DNA from: Candidatus Gastranaerophilales bacterium
Lineage (GTDB): Bacteria > Cyanobacteriota > Vampirovibrionia > Gastranaerophilales > Gastranaerophilaceae
Direction of reading: 5' to 3'
NCBI GenBank assembly: GCA_944324315.1
Contig: CALUVW010000003.1
Coordinates: 1-64,000 of the forward strand
Length of the DNA stretch: 64,000 nt
Shown here: piece after piece, positions 37,091 through 46,070 of the stretch
Position numbering within the stretch: the first letter of the stretch is position 1
How the letters are laid out: each line of letters opens with the position of its first letter
Made by a program: the position numbers and the translations under genes
Notes under the pieces: model-generated
Told to the model about the DNA's origin: nothing
The model's input: the letters and a program-made list of their open reading frames with translations, nothing else
The model's database searches: none

Positions 37091-37471
37091 ATGGGCGGAT
37101 ACCTGATTAACTTTATTGTTTATACAACTGCAATGGTAGGGATTATTTTTCTTGCCGTATTTGTTTATAAGAAATTTTCTTGTACCGTCGAGTCAAAATC
37201 AAAATTTTTAAATGTTGAGGATTGCATAAGCCTTGCTCCGCGCAAAAATCTTTATGTTGTAAGAGCAGGCAAAGAGCGTTTTTTGATAGCTTCAGACATT
37301 GATAAAACCTCTTTAATCTCAAAACTTGATGAAAATGTACAAAATTCTTTTATAAAAGAAGAAAAAAAATGCAGTGTAGATGAACTACCAAGCATTGTAG
37401 ATTTCCCGCGCAGTTCTTCTCAGGGACATAACAACAAAAAAGTTTTTAAAAACATAATAAATAATATATAA
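37091..37471 (+). CDS. fliO: FliO-like flagellar biosynthesis protein
   Basis: A 126-residue protein with one N-terminal membrane helix (INFIVYTTAMVGIIFLAVFV) and a FliO-like beta domain (FLNVEDCISLAPRKNLYVVR). FliO assists assembly of the FliP ring of the export gate. ATG 37091 follows AAAGGAATAAA; a TTG seven codons upstream is not used. It lies 13 bases before fliP. Confidence 0.8.
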   Translation: MGGYLINFIVYTTAMVGIIFLAVFVYKKFSCTVESKSKFLNVEDCISLAPRKNLYVVRAGKERFLIASDIDKTSLISKLDENVQNSFIKEEKKCSVDELPSIVDFPRSSSQGHNNKKVFKNIINNI

Positions 37472-37484
37472 AGGACATAAAATA

Positions 37485-38126
37485 ATGGATACGATATTAA
37501 AAGATATGAATCCCGTATTACAGATGCTGATATTGATGACTTTGTTCTCGCTTCTGCCTCTTGTATTTTGCTGTATGACAAGTTTTTTAAGGTTTGTCAT
37601 TGTTTTTTCAATGCTTAAAACAGCTATGGGTACTCAGCAGGTTCCGCCTTCTATTGTTATTATCGGTCTTGCAATGATTTTAACGTTTTATACAATGGGC
37701 GGAACTTTCCAGAAGATGTATGAGATGGGTTCTGTTCCTTATCATAAAAACCAAAATATTATAGAAGCTGTTAATGAAGGTTCAAAACCTTTAAAGGAAT
37801 TTATGATGAAGCAGACAAGAGAAAGTGATCTGGCATTTTTTATAGAGGCATCAAAGGGACAGCCGCCGAAAAGTCCTGACGAAATTACCGTATGGCAGGT
37901 TGCACCGGCTTTTATTATAAGTGAATTGAAAACATCTTTTGAAATCGGATTTATAATTTTTGTTCCGTTTATTGTTCTTGACCTTGTAGTAGCAAATATT
38001 TTACTGGCTTTAGGTATGTTTATGTTATCACCTACGATTATATCCTTACCGTTTAAATTATTGATATTTATTGCTGTGGACGGATGGGCTTTGATTGTTC
38101 AGGGACTGGTTACAAGTTACAATTAA
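37485..38126 (+). CDS. fliP: Flagellar export-gate protein FliP
   Basis: A 213-residue membrane protein of the FliP/SctR family. Conserved stretches are TSFLRFVIVFSMLKTAMGTQ, AFIISELKTSFEIGF and the C-terminal DGWALIVQGL. It lacks the cleaved signal peptide of some flagellar FliP proteins. With FliQ and FliR it forms the inner-membrane export gate. The cluster order is the usual fliO-fliP-fliQ. Confidence 0.95.
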   Translation: MDTILKDMNPVLQMLILMTLFSLLPLVFCCMTSFLRFVIVFSMLKTAMGTQQVPPSIVIIGLAMILTFYTMGGTFQKMYEMGSVPYHKNQNIIEAVNEGSKPLKEFMMKQTRESDLAFFIEASKGQPPKSPDEITVWQVAPAFIISELKTSFEIGFIIFVPFIVLDLVVANILLALGMFMLSPTIISLPFKLLIFIAVDGWALIVQGLVTSYN

Positions 38127-38154
38127 AAGGCATTATTACAGAAAGGTATAAAAA

Positions 38155-38643
38155 ATGGAAGTTTTAGTTGAATACTTAGCAAAAGGATTTTTAATAATGC
38201 TGGCGATTTCTATGCCATGTGTACTTGTGGCAGCCGGTATCGGGCTTGTTGTCGGTATTTTGCAAGCTGTTACCCAGGTTCAGGAACAAACAATTGCTGC
38301 TGCTCCGAAAATTCTTGGAGTCTTTCTCGTTATTGTAATCGGCGGTATAGGTTATATAAATATGTTAAAAAATTTTGTTACAGATGGTATGGCAATGGCG
38401 TTTAATCTTGTTTCAAAAAATGATGCTTATGTTTTACCTGCTGATTATTTTAAATATACAACACCTTTTGAGCATGAAATGAATGATAAATTCAAAAATC
38501 AACCTTCTATGGAAGAAATTATGAAAAATCCGGGGAAGGTGCCTTTTATAGATCAACAGCAAAAAACAAAATATTTCTCAAGTCCGCAGACACCTATGCC
38601 TAAACCTAATTTTGTAGAAACCAATACAATTATGGGAAGATAG
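38155..38643 (+). CDS. fliQ: Export-gate protein FliQ with long C-terminal extension
   Basis: The first 85 residues are FliQ: two membrane helices with VVGILQAVTQVQEQTIAAAP. The family is normally about 89 residues, yet this protein has 162. The extra 77 residues are polar, with Pro, Lys and Asn (EEIMKNPGKVPFIDQQQKTK), and probably cytoplasmic or partly disordered. AGAAAGGTATAAAA precedes the ATG. The stop is four bases before the next gene. Confidence 0.9.
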   Translation: MEVLVEYLAKGFLIMLAISMPCVLVAAGIGLVVGILQAVTQVQEQTIAAAPKILGVFLVIVIGGIGYINMLKNFVTDGMAMAFNLVSKNDAYVLPADYFKYTTPFEHEMNDKFKNQPSMEEIMKNPGKVPFIDQQQKTKYFSSPQTPMPKPNFVETNTIMGR

Positions 38644-38646
38644 TTA

Positions 38647-39054
38647 ATGAAAAAATTCTTGATTTTAACAGCTTTTATAATATTTTCACTTCAAGCACAG
38701 GCTTATGATGATTATATAATGACATCTGACAAGCCTGTAAAATCCGTTAAATCAAGTGATGAATCCGTTGTGAAGATAAGACCTGTTTTTACAATTGATA
38801 ATAATAAACAAACTATTATTATTACTCCTCAAAAAAAAGGAAAAGCAGAAATTACTGTTAATCTTGTTGATAAAGATGTCACTGTGATTGTTGAAATAAC
38901 ACAGGAACAGACAATTTTTAAAGCAGATAATGATTTTGCGTTTTTCCCTATGGATATTCCCGATGAAGCCATAGAAGTATTACCTCCGCCTGATATCAGA
39001 GAAAATTCTTCTATGGATGATGCAGATAAGTCTCAAAAAAAAGGAGCTGAATAA
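38647..39054 (+). CDS. Secreted protein with pilus-formation-like N-terminal domain
   Basis: A 135-residue protein with a signal peptide (MKKFLILTAFIIFSLQAQA). The segment SDKPVKSVKSSDESVVKIRP then IIITPQKKGKAEITVNLVDK resembles the small beta domains found at the N-terminus of CpaC/RcpA-type secretins and Ig-like proteins. The tail is acidic with PPPDIRENSS. It sits tightly between fliQ and fliR, so it may be an envelope accessory of the export apparatus. Confidence 0.65.
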   Translation: MKKFLILTAFIIFSLQAQAYDDYIMTSDKPVKSVKSSDESVVKIRPVFTIDNNKQTIIITPQKKGKAEITVNLVDKDVTVIVEITQEQTIFKADNDFAFFPMDIPDEAIEVLPPPDIRENSSMDDADKSQKKGAE

Positions 39055-39834
39055 GTGGAACAGATTATTTCAGAATTAATGAAAATGTTTCCTATGCTGA
39101 ATGCTTATCTTGCTGCAGGTATTTTTATCTTTTCAAGATTACTCGGTTTTTTCAGACTTGCTCCGGTTTTTAACAGAAAAGAAATTCCCGGTATGGTAAA
39201 ATTGAGTTTGATATTGCTTTTGACGATAATACTTACATCAATTGCCAAACCTGATGTGCATATTATTAAAGAATCTTTTGTTCTTTCAATTCTTTTGAAT
39301 ATTGTTGTCGGGGCTATGATTGGTTATATAGCGCAATTGATTTTACTTGCAGTTGACGCAGGGGGTGATATGGTTAACATGCAAATGGGTTTGTCCTCTG
39401 CTATGGTATTGGACCCTACAACTTCTTCACAGGTGTCTATTGTCGGCAAATGTTTTCAGTTGCTCGGGCTTATAATTTTTATTCAACTTGGAGGTATATA
39501 CTGGCTTTTAACTGCATTAACAAGGAGTTTTGAGATATTTCCTCTTGATGCAACATTAATTCCTTTGCAACAGCTTGTAAATATGGATTATATGGTTGAG
39601 CTGTCGTCAAATGTTTTATTTATGGGACTACAGATAGCATCTCCGATACTTCTTGCAACTCTTGCACAGGATATTATACTGGGTGTAATTTCAAAAACTG
39701 CTCCACAGGTCAATGTTTTTCAGCTCAGTTTTTTGTTTAAGCCTGTATTAGGAGCTGCAATTATGGTTTGGATTTTACCAATGCTTGTAAATGTAATATC
39801 AGACTATTTTATTTCATTTTCACATATTATATAA
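39055..39834 (+). CDS. fliR: Export-gate protein FliR
   Basis: A 259-residue multi-pass membrane protein of the FliR/SctT family (FIFSRLLGFFRLAPVFNRKE; VDAGGDMVNMQMGLSSAMVL). GTG 39055 starts directly after the preceding stop (TAA-GTG), with AAGGAG eight bases upstream. The last eight bases overlap the convergent gene at 39827. flhB and flhA are not in the window. Confidence 0.93.
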   Translation: MEQIISELMKMFPMLNAYLAAGIFIFSRLLGFFRLAPVFNRKEIPGMVKLSLILLLTIILTSIAKPDVHIIKESFVLSILLNIVVGAMIGYIAQLILLAVDAGGDMVNMQMGLSSAMVLDPTTSSQVSIVGKCFQLLGLIIFIQLGGIYWLLTALTRSFEIFPLDATLIPLQQLVNMDYMVELSSNVLFMGLQIASPILLATLAQDIILGVISKTAPQVNVFQLSFLFKPVLGAAIMVWILPMLVNVISDYFISFSHII

Positions 39835-40222
39835 TTTTGTTAAAAGCTTTTTTAAAATAGTTTGTATCAATATATTCTGCTTCATTTACAAGGTCTTCTG
39901 TAATAATTTTATTTATTTCTTCTGGATGTTTATGTAGACCTAAATCAAGAGCAAATTCAGAGGTTGTTTCTGCCAGAATACGGAATTTATTGTTAAAAAG
40001 ATTAGGAACAATTTCAGCTATTTTAAAATTCAGACCATATTCAAGTACATCGCCGAAATCTTCTTTAACTTTTCTTTTGTATTGTTTAATATAAACGTCA
40101 TATCTTTTCCCAAGGTTCTGAATTACAGGTGATTGTTTTAATGCATCTGTTACTTCTGGCGACACTCTTTTAAAATATAATCCGTTAAAATTTTGTTTGT
40201 TTTGAATGTTTTCTATTTTCAT
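39827..40222 (-). CDS. Hypothetical protein with N-terminal F-x-G motif
   Basis: A 131-residue, mainly helical protein starting MKIENIQNKQNFNGLYFKRV. It carries the same N-terminal pattern (QNFNGLYF) as the proteins at 13405 and 33978. It has no signal peptide or membrane segment. No ribosome site precedes the ATG; TGT-TTTAAA lies six bases upstream, a weak leaderless candidate. Function unknown. Confidence 0.6.
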   Translation of the reverse strand: MKIENIQNKQNFNGLYFKRVSPEVTDALKQSPVIQNLGKRYDVYIKQYKRKVKEDFGDVLEYGLNFKIAEIVPNLFNNKFRILAETTSEFALDLGLHKHPEEINKIITEDLVNEAEYIDTNYFKKAFNKII

Positions 40223-40255
40223 AATTTGTTTAAAACACTGACAAAAAATTTTTTG

Positions 40256-41368
40256 TTATTTATTCAAATTTTTTACAAAATCTCCGATTGCAAAAGCATC
40301 AACAGTACCTATAACTATTTCAAAATCTTTAATTTCTTCCTGTAGTTCATCTTTCATGTGGGCTAAAAGACCGGGGATTATTATTTTTCTATTTTTTACT
40401 TTACCGGCTAAATCAAATTTCTTTAATGTATTTGCAACCATTTTCGCAGTAAATTTTTCCGCTGACCAAGCAGTCAGAACACTCATCCCTTCAGCAGGAG
40501 TCACAATTAAATATGACGGTACCGGTAAACTTTCCAGTTCATTTGCAACTGCAAAAAATGTAAGTGCAAAATTTGTGGTCATAAATATGAGTGAATTTTC
40601 ATCAGGATTATTAAATTCGTAAATTTTTGATTCTACCTGCAAAGGCTTTTGCGGATCTGTAAAAATATTCTGCCTCAATGTCATTAAAGCTGTTACCAAG
40701 TTTTCATCAAAATCCTCAAATACAAGCATATTAGCATATTTACAAATATAGAAAGATGCTCTGGCACAAAGTGTATTTATATCATCAGTGTGGTTAAAAT
40801 AGACATAAACAGGATACGAAAATTTTTCATCCTTTTCAATAACGGCTTTTTTTCGTATTTCAATAAGTTCGTTTGCGGTTTTTGCAAAATCTTCGTCAAC
40901 GATTTCTTTCAGAGGAAGTTTTTTGAAATCCTCATAAGTTATACATTCCGGTAAGTTGCCGTTTTTTGTAATTATCAAATCAATTTTTAAATGTTCATTA
41001 ACCCGTGTAATTTCAAAATTTTTAACCCGTTCATATTTTTCTTTCCAGCCGGGTTTTGATAAGTCAATTAAAATTGCAATTGCAGTTTTGTTTACAAATG
41101 TTTTTTCGTGTCTGTATAAAACATTTTCACCGCCTATTTTAATACCGTTTATTTCGACTGTTTTTTGTGGTTCTTTTGAATTTTGTTCATAAAGTATTTT
41201 TAAATCATCAGGTATATACTTACATTTGTTTATATCAATATTATGTTTGGCAAGTTTAAGTGCAAATGCCATACAGGTAGGACAGCCGCATTCTTTACAG
41301 TTTGTATGTTCGGCTTTTTTTGCCGCAGGAAGGTATCTAAATATCTGTAATCCCGAAAGTTCTGTCAT
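40256..41368 (-). CDS. Corrinoid iron-sulfur protein large-subunit-like (AcsC)
   Basis: A 370-residue protein like AcsC/CdhE, the CFeSP subunit that carries methylcobamide and a 4Fe-4S cluster. The cluster motif CX2CX4CX16C is exact: Cys24, Cys27, Cys32, Cys49. A TIM-barrel-like middle follows; the cobamide-binding C-terminus begins YLIVTPAEGMSVLTAWSAEK. It is shorter than typical AcsC (about 440). It overlaps the small-subunit gene by ATGA. No CODH/ACS gene is nearby, so another methyl acceptor is likely. Confidence 0.85.
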   Translation of the reverse strand: MTELSGLQIFRYLPAAKKAEHTNCKECGCPTCMAFALKLAKHNIDINKCKYIPDDLKILYEQNSKEPQKTVEINGIKIGGENVLYRHEKTFVNKTAIAILIDLSKPGWKEKYERVKNFEITRVNEHLKIDLIITKNGNLPECITYEDFKKLPLKEIVDEDFAKTANELIEIRKKAVIEKDEKFSYPVYVYFNHTDDINTLCARASFYICKYANMLVFEDFDENLVTALMTLRQNIFTDPQKPLQVESKIYEFNNPDENSLIFMTTNFALTFFAVANELESLPVPSYLIVTPAEGMSVLTAWSAEKFTAKMVANTLKKFDLAGKVKNRKIIIPGLLAHMKDELQEEIKDFEIVIGTVDAFAIGDFVKNLNK

Positions 41369-42054
41369 GCAAGTCCTTTCATTACTTTTACAGCTTCCGC
41401 TTTAGTGAGAATTATGTAATCTGCTCCGGCTGCTAAAACACCGGAAGCAGTAGAAACTTCAAGATATAACGCTAAATTTTCGTCTTTTGCTTCTTTTGTT
41501 TTTGCGGTTTCTTCAGTTGCAAATGATATTATAGGCATATTCAGGTATTTATCTCCTTTTTTGTTAACAGAGTCTGAACCTTCGAGTTTAATTTTTTCCA
41601 TAATACTATAACCGTATTCAAAGCCGTAGCCTAGACCGCCTATATCAGTATCTATCAATATTTTATCTAAATCTAACCCCATATCAGAAGTTAAAATATT
41701 CATTTCCTTTGCGAGGTTAATATCAATCGGTGTGCGGATTATAAGTTTGTGTCCCCCTTCAATCACTGCAGGTACAATGCTTTTATAATTATTTTCATTT
41801 GCAATTCCGATTATACATTCCCTGTCAAGCATTTTTGTTATTTCAGGCAGAAATTCCGAATCGGTTGTATTATCTCCGCATCCTACAAGCATTAACGGCT
41901 TTTTAATACGAGGAAGAAGCTTTTTAAAAGCTTCTATCTCTTTTATATCTCCTGTAAATTTTAGACCTAAAATGTCACAGTCTTTATCTAAATTTTCTTC
42001 TGCCTTTTCAAATGGCATCTCCAGAATATATTTAACTTTGTCTTTCACTTTCAA
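41365..42054 (-). CDS. Corrinoid iron-sulfur protein small-subunit-like (AcsD), short form
   Basis: A 229-residue TIM-barrel protein like the CFeSP small subunit (AcsD/CdhD; usually more than 300). Features are [39 protein letters not shown] and [20 protein letters not shown]. It lacks the N-terminal extension of the classical form. Its start lies 23 bases inside the end of ftsH and its stop overlaps the large subunit's start, so ftsH, AcsD and AcsC are coupled. Confidence 0.8.
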   Translation of the reverse strand: MKVKDKVKYILEMPFEKAEENLDKDCDILGLKFTGDIKEIEAFKKLLPRIKKPLMLVGCGDNTTDSEFLPEITKMLDRECIIGIANENNYKSIVPAVIEGGHKLIIRTPIDINLAKEMNILTSDMGLDLDKILIDTDIGGLGYGFEYGYSIMEKIKLEGSDSVNKKGDKYLNMPIISFATEETAKTKEAKDENLALYLEVSTASGVLAAGADYIILTKAEAVKVMKGLA

Positions 42055-43930
42055 CTCTATTCATAATCTCCTGGAATTCATCGGCATCAATTGTTTCTTT
42101 ATCAAGAAGTTCTTTTGAAATAGCCTCAAGCATATCTCTGTTTTCATTAAGCAATTTTTTTGCTTCTTCATATTTAGTGTCAACAATGCGCTTCATTTCT
42201 TCATCAATTTCAAACGCTACCTGTTCCGAATAGTCTCTTTGATGTCCAAAATCTCTGCCCATAAAGACATTTTCTTGATTTTTGCCGTATGCCATATTGC
42301 CTAATCTGTCTGACATGCCCCATGCAGTAACCATTTTCCTTGCAATATTTGTAACGTTTACGAGGTCTTGAGATGCGCCCGTACTTACTCTGTCTTTGCC
42401 ATAAACGATTTCTTCCGCAGCTCTGCCGCCTAATGATACAGTAATTTGTGCAAGCAGTTTTGCTTTGTTTGTATGTACTTTTTCGTCTTTTGGTTTGGTC
42501 CATGTTACACCAAGTGCATATCCGCGGGGAATAATTGAAACTTTATGAAGTTCATCAGCATCGTTCAAGAGTTTTGCAAGAAGTGCATGACCTACTTCGT
42601 GATATGATGTTAATTCTTTATCTTCGTCAGTCATAACTTTACTTTTCTTTTCAATCCCTGCAATTACTCTGTCAATAGAATTGTCAATGTCCTCCATTGA
42701 AATTTTATCTTTATTGTGGCGTGCAGCAAGAAGTGCAGCCTCATTCAAAAGATTTTGTAAATCAGCCCCTGTAAAACCGGGTGTTCGTTTTGCAAGTGTC
42801 TTTAAATCAACTTCAGGTTCAAGCTGTTTATTTTTTGCATGTACTTTCAAAATTTGTTCTCTGCCTCTGACGTCCGGTGCATTAATATAAATTTGTCTGT
42901 CAAATCTGCCCGGTCTTAATAAGGCATTATCCAAAATGTCAGGTCTGTTTGTTGCTGCAATTACGATAATATTTGTATTTTCATCGAAACCATCCATCTC
43001 AACCAGCAGCTGGTTTAATGTCTGTTCACGTTCATCGTGTCCGCCTCCCATACCGGCGCCTCTTTGTCTGCCAACAGCATCAATTTCGTCTATAAATATA
43101 ATACACGGCTGGTGCTTTTTGGCCTGTTCAAACAAATCACGTACTCGGCTTGCACCTACACCTACGAACATTTCCACGAAATCAGAGCCGCTTATTGAAA
43201 AGAATGGCACACCTGCTTCTCCAGCAACTGCTTTTGCCATTAAAGTTTTACCTGTCCCCGGAGGTCCGACAAGTAAAACACCTTTTGGTATTCTGGCTCC
43301 GAGTTTTATATATTTATCACCGTTTTTCAAAAAGTCAACTATTTCTTCAAGTTCTTTTTTCTCCTCATCAATGCCTGCTACGTCTTTGAATGTAGTTTTT
43401 ACTTTGCTGTCAAGAAGCATTTTAGCTTTACTTTTACCAAAAGACATTGCCTGAGAACCGCCTGCCTGAATACTTTTTGCCATAACGGCGAGAAATACAA
43501 GAAACAGTACAGGAAGCAACAGATAGCTCAAAATGTTGCCCCAGGTTTTTGATGATTCTGATGCTCTTGTTATTTGGATTTCTGCATCTGATGCATCAAG
43601 TTTTCTCATCAAGTCAGGATCAAACGCAGGAGTTAATACTTTATATTTTAATGTAGGAGTTTTTGTTTCCGCTATTCCAAACGGATTATCCATCGTTGGT
43701 GCAATATTTTTAGCTGGTTCTGCCTCTGGTTGAACTTTTGGAATAGCCAGCAAAAAGTCATCTGATTTTTCAATTTTTTTAAATTCACCTTTATCAAGTC
43801 TCTCTAAAAAGTTTGAGTAAGAAATTTCTGACACTTTAGTTGTAGGACCTGACAAAAAGACTGATGAAACAAACAATAGTACAACTATTGCCAGTACGAT
43901 ATACATTCCTGCAGATTGACTTTTATTCAT
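42032..43930 (-). CDS. ftsH: ATP-dependent zinc metalloprotease FtsH
   Basis: Membrane-anchored AAA+ protease for membrane and regulatory protein turnover, 632 residues. Two membrane helices (about 10-28, 133-152) flank a periplasmic part. Walker A GPPGTGKT is at 222-229; Walker [16 protein letters not shown] follows; the zinc site HEVGH is at 444-448. An unusual overlap places the corrinoid-protein genes directly downstream, so the three are probably transcribed together. Confidence 0.97.
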   Translation of the reverse strand: MNKSQSAGMYIVLAIVVLLFVSSVFLSGPTTKVSEISYSNFLERLDKGEFKKIEKSDDFLLAIPKVQPEAEPAKNIAPTMDNPFGIAETKTPTLKYKVLTPAFDPDLMRKLDASDAEIQITRASESSKTWGNILSYLLLPVLFLVFLAVMAKSIQAGGSQAMSFGKSKAKMLLDSKVKTTFKDVAGIDEEKKELEEIVDFLKNGDKYIKLGARIPKGVLLVGPPGTGKTLMAKAVAGEAGVPFFSISGSDFVEMFVGVGASRVRDLFEQAKKHQPCIIFIDEIDAVGRQRGAGMGGGHDEREQTLNQLLVEMDGFDENTNIIVIAATNRPDILDNALLRPGRFDRQIYINAPDVRGREQILKVHAKNKQLEPEVDLKTLAKRTPGFTGADLQNLLNEAALLAARHNKDKISMEDIDNSIDRVIAGIEKKSKVMTDEDKELTSYHEVGHALLAKLLNDADELHKVSIIPRGYALGVTWTKPKDEKVHTNKAKLLAQITVSLGGRAAEEIVYGKDRVSTGASQDLVNVTNIARKMVTAWGMSDRLGNMAYGKNQENVFMGRDFGHQRDYSEQVAFEIDEEMKRIVDTKYEEAKKLLNENRDMLEAISKELLDKETIDADEFQEIMNRVESERQS

Positions 43931-44146
43931 TAAAATACCTCATTATTCTCTTCTTTTTTATTTTTGTTTATATGAAAAAACAAAAATTCCCTTTTGTTAC
44001 TTATTATAACGCAAAAACAGAAAAATTAAAACATACCTGATTTAATATTGAAAAATTAAAAAAGTAAAGATTTGTAACTGTTTTTTTATATTATGAAATT
44101 TGTCGTTAAGCGCTGTTTTTTATTATTTAGAGAGAGAGAATAAAAA

Positions 44147-44323
44147 ATGAAGATAGATAAATTTGAATCAATAAAAGAGAAGATAAACAAATTAGATTCA
44201 ATGGCAAAGTCTGATCCGGCAAAAATTCATACTATTTTTAAAGCTAAGCAGAGTCATACTGTTTCAGATCGTATGAAAATATTTTTTTCAGTTGCTGACG
44301 GTGATATGTCATTTAAGATTTAA
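44147..44323 (+). CDS. Small hypothetical protein, 58 residues
   Basis: An ORF starting MKIDKFESIKEKINKLDSMA and ending GDMSFKI, rich in Lys, Ser and Asp, probably helical. AGAGAGAG lies about 14 bases upstream, a weak ribosome site. It fills the interval between the divergent ftsH promoter region and exbD, overlapping the exbD end by four bases. Codon use is normal, so it may be real; function unknown. Confidence 0.5.
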   Translation: MKIDKFESIKEKINKLDSMAKSDPAKIHTIFKAKQSHTVSDRMKIFFSVADGDMSFKI

Positions 44324-44712
44324 AGCTGATCCACTGAAATACTTGTAATTCCGGAATTTCTGGCACTGTCCATAACTTTTACCATAGCCCCATGAGATGA
44401 ATCGGCATCTGTTTTAATTAAAAGTCCGTCAGGGTAATTTGCGGCCTGAGATTTAATAGCTTTTTCAAGATTGTTTCCGGAAATCTGCTCTCCGTCTAAA
44501 TAAAAATTATCACCTGAGTCAACCATTATTGTCATAATCTTGGTTTCTTTATTTTGTACTTGTTCTTCGGCAACATTTTCAGGCACAGTCAAATTTAGTC
44601 CCTGTTGATCAAGCATGGGAGCTATAACCATCATAATGATTAACAGTACCAGAAAGATATCTGTTAAAGGTGTAATATTTATTTCGTTAAATGTATCTCG
44701 ATTTCTGCTCAT
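44320..44712 (-). CDS. exbD: ExbD/TolR family protein (second copy)
   Basis: A 130-residue protein with one membrane helix containing the proton-path Asp18 (INITPLTDIFLVLLIIMMV) and a periplasmic alpha/beta domain. It is the last gene of the tonB-exbB-exbD-exbD cluster, 21 bases after the first exbD. Two ExbD paralogues in tandem suggest a heterodimeric stator. Confidence 0.92.
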   Translation of the reverse strand: MSRNRDTFNEINITPLTDIFLVLLIIMMVIAPMLDQQGLNLTVPENVAEEQVQNKETKIMTIMVDSGDNFYLDGEQISGNNLEKAIKSQAANYPDGLLIKTDADSSHGAMVKVMDSARNSGITSISVDQL

Positions 44713-44733
44713 TTTTTTACCTATATTAACTTC

Positions 44734-45186
44734 TTAGCCGTCTATCTCTTTGTTTTTTAGTTCTTTCTGTTCCTTTTTGCTCAAAGGTTCTCCTGCCACT
44801 ATAAGTTTTTTGTACTCAGCATCCTGTGCAGCATTCATAATTTCCATTATTTTGGCACTTTTAACTTTTTCATCAGCCTTTACAACAAGTTCCGGTTTTT
44901 CAAGCTGTGATTTTAAAGCTATAAGTTCATTTGTGAGATTGTCTTCTGTTACGGGGTTTCCGTTCAGGTACATTTTACCTTCTTTTGTGACTGAAACAGT
45001 TGCATTTCGCTGTTCAATAGAGATACCGCTGTTAATTTCAGGTATTGTAATTGAGGTGTCGTTTGACTGAAAAGTCGGAGCAACAACCATCATAATAATT
45101 AACAGCACAAGAAAGATATCTGTCAAAGGTGTAATATTTATTTCAGTGAACAGGGCTTCTTTACCCTTATTAGTTTTCATTGCCAT
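44734..45186 (-). CDS. exbD: ExbD/TolR family protein (first copy)
   Basis: A 150-residue protein sharing INITPLTDIFLVLLIIMMV with the next gene, with Asp23 as the proton-path residue. The periplasmic domain is followed by a Lys/Glu-rich tail (KKEQKELKNKEIDG). No clear ribosome site precedes ATG. It is separated from exbB by 177 bases that include a decayed repeat. Confidence 0.92.
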   Translation of the reverse strand: MAMKTNKGKEALFTEINITPLTDIFLVLLIIMMVVAPTFQSNDTSITIPEINSGISIEQRNATVSVTKEGKMYLNGNPVTEDNLTNELIALKSQLEKPELVVKADEKVKSAKIMEIMNAAQDAEYKKLIVAGEPLSKKEQKELKNKEIDG

Positions 45187-45363
45187 TTTTTTACCATAGC
45201 TTACGACATTCTAAGAGGCGCTTTTTTATAATTTTGCATTAACTTGTATTAGTCAATGCGCTCTGGTATTTTTGTTATTGCGCAGTGGTTTCGGAATCTC
45301 TTATCCCTCGCACCTGTTTTTTAGAAAGCTTCGTAATTCCCTTTCTTTTTTGTGTTTGTGACT
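45187..45363. repeat. Spacer with decayed dispersed repeat
   Basis: TTTCGGAATCTC (45289-45300) followed by CTTATCCCTCGCA (45300-45312), also found at 60-72. It lies within the tonB operon between exbB and exbD; no gene is seen. Confidence 0.6.
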
Positions 45364-46014
45364 TTATGACAGCGAGATGTTTGCATTACTCGGTGTTGTT
45401 GACTCGTCATTAGAATCTACAAAACTTAAGAACAATAATTTGATTAGCTGGAAGTCATCTTCGTAGCGTTTAACAATTGACTGGAATGAGTTATAGAAAA
45501 TAACCGCAACAATTGCAACTCCAAGACCAAATGCTGTAGCAATCAATGCTGATGCTATACCTGAAGCTACAGCTGCTGATTGATTCCCTTGAGATGCCAG
45601 ATCTTGAAATGTGAAAAGTATTCTGACAACAGTACCAAACAAACCTAAAAACGGTGCAACACCGCCAATTGTACCAAGGATTGTTAAATGACTTTCAAGT
45701 TTTCTTGATGCCAGCGATGCTGCAATATCAAAAGAACGTGAAAATCCGTTTTTCTGTTCGGAAAAAATTCTTACAGCTTCTTCTGTTACTTCTCCGATAA
45801 CACCTCCGCATTGTACGGCTAAATTTTGTGCTCCGTCAAGATTGTTTTTTACCAGTTCTTTTTGCAAACGCGGAATAAGCAAAACAACATCTCTTTTGTT
45901 TTTCTTGTAAAAACTGAATCTGTTGATGACAACGGCAACTACGAGTATTGAGCATATCAATATCGGTAATAATACCGGCCAGTCAATTGCAATTGAATGT
46001 AATAATAGTTCCAT
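45364..46014 (-). CDS. exbB: ExbB/TolQ/MotA family proton channel
   Basis: A 216-residue membrane protein with three helices (PVLLPILICSILVVAVVINR near the N-terminus; GGVAPFLGLFGTVVRILFTF; ASALIATAFGLGVAIVAVIF). The GLFGTV segment is typical of the family. With the ExbD proteins it forms the proton-driven motor that energises TonB. GAGAGGATAAAT precedes the ATG. Confidence 0.92.
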   Translation of the reverse strand: MELLLHSIAIDWPVLLPILICSILVVAVVINRFSFYKKNKRDVVLLIPRLQKELVKNNLDGAQNLAVQCGGVIGEVTEEAVRIFSEQKNGFSRSFDIAASLASRKLESHLTILGTIGGVAPFLGLFGTVVRILFTFQDLASQGNQSAAVASGIASALIATAFGLGVAIVAVIFYNSFQSIVKRYEDDFQLIKLLFLSFVDSNDESTTPSNANISLS

Positions 46015-46070
46015 ATTTATCCTCTCTTTTTTTTATAACATAGCTTATGATTGCGTAGGAGTCACTTTTT

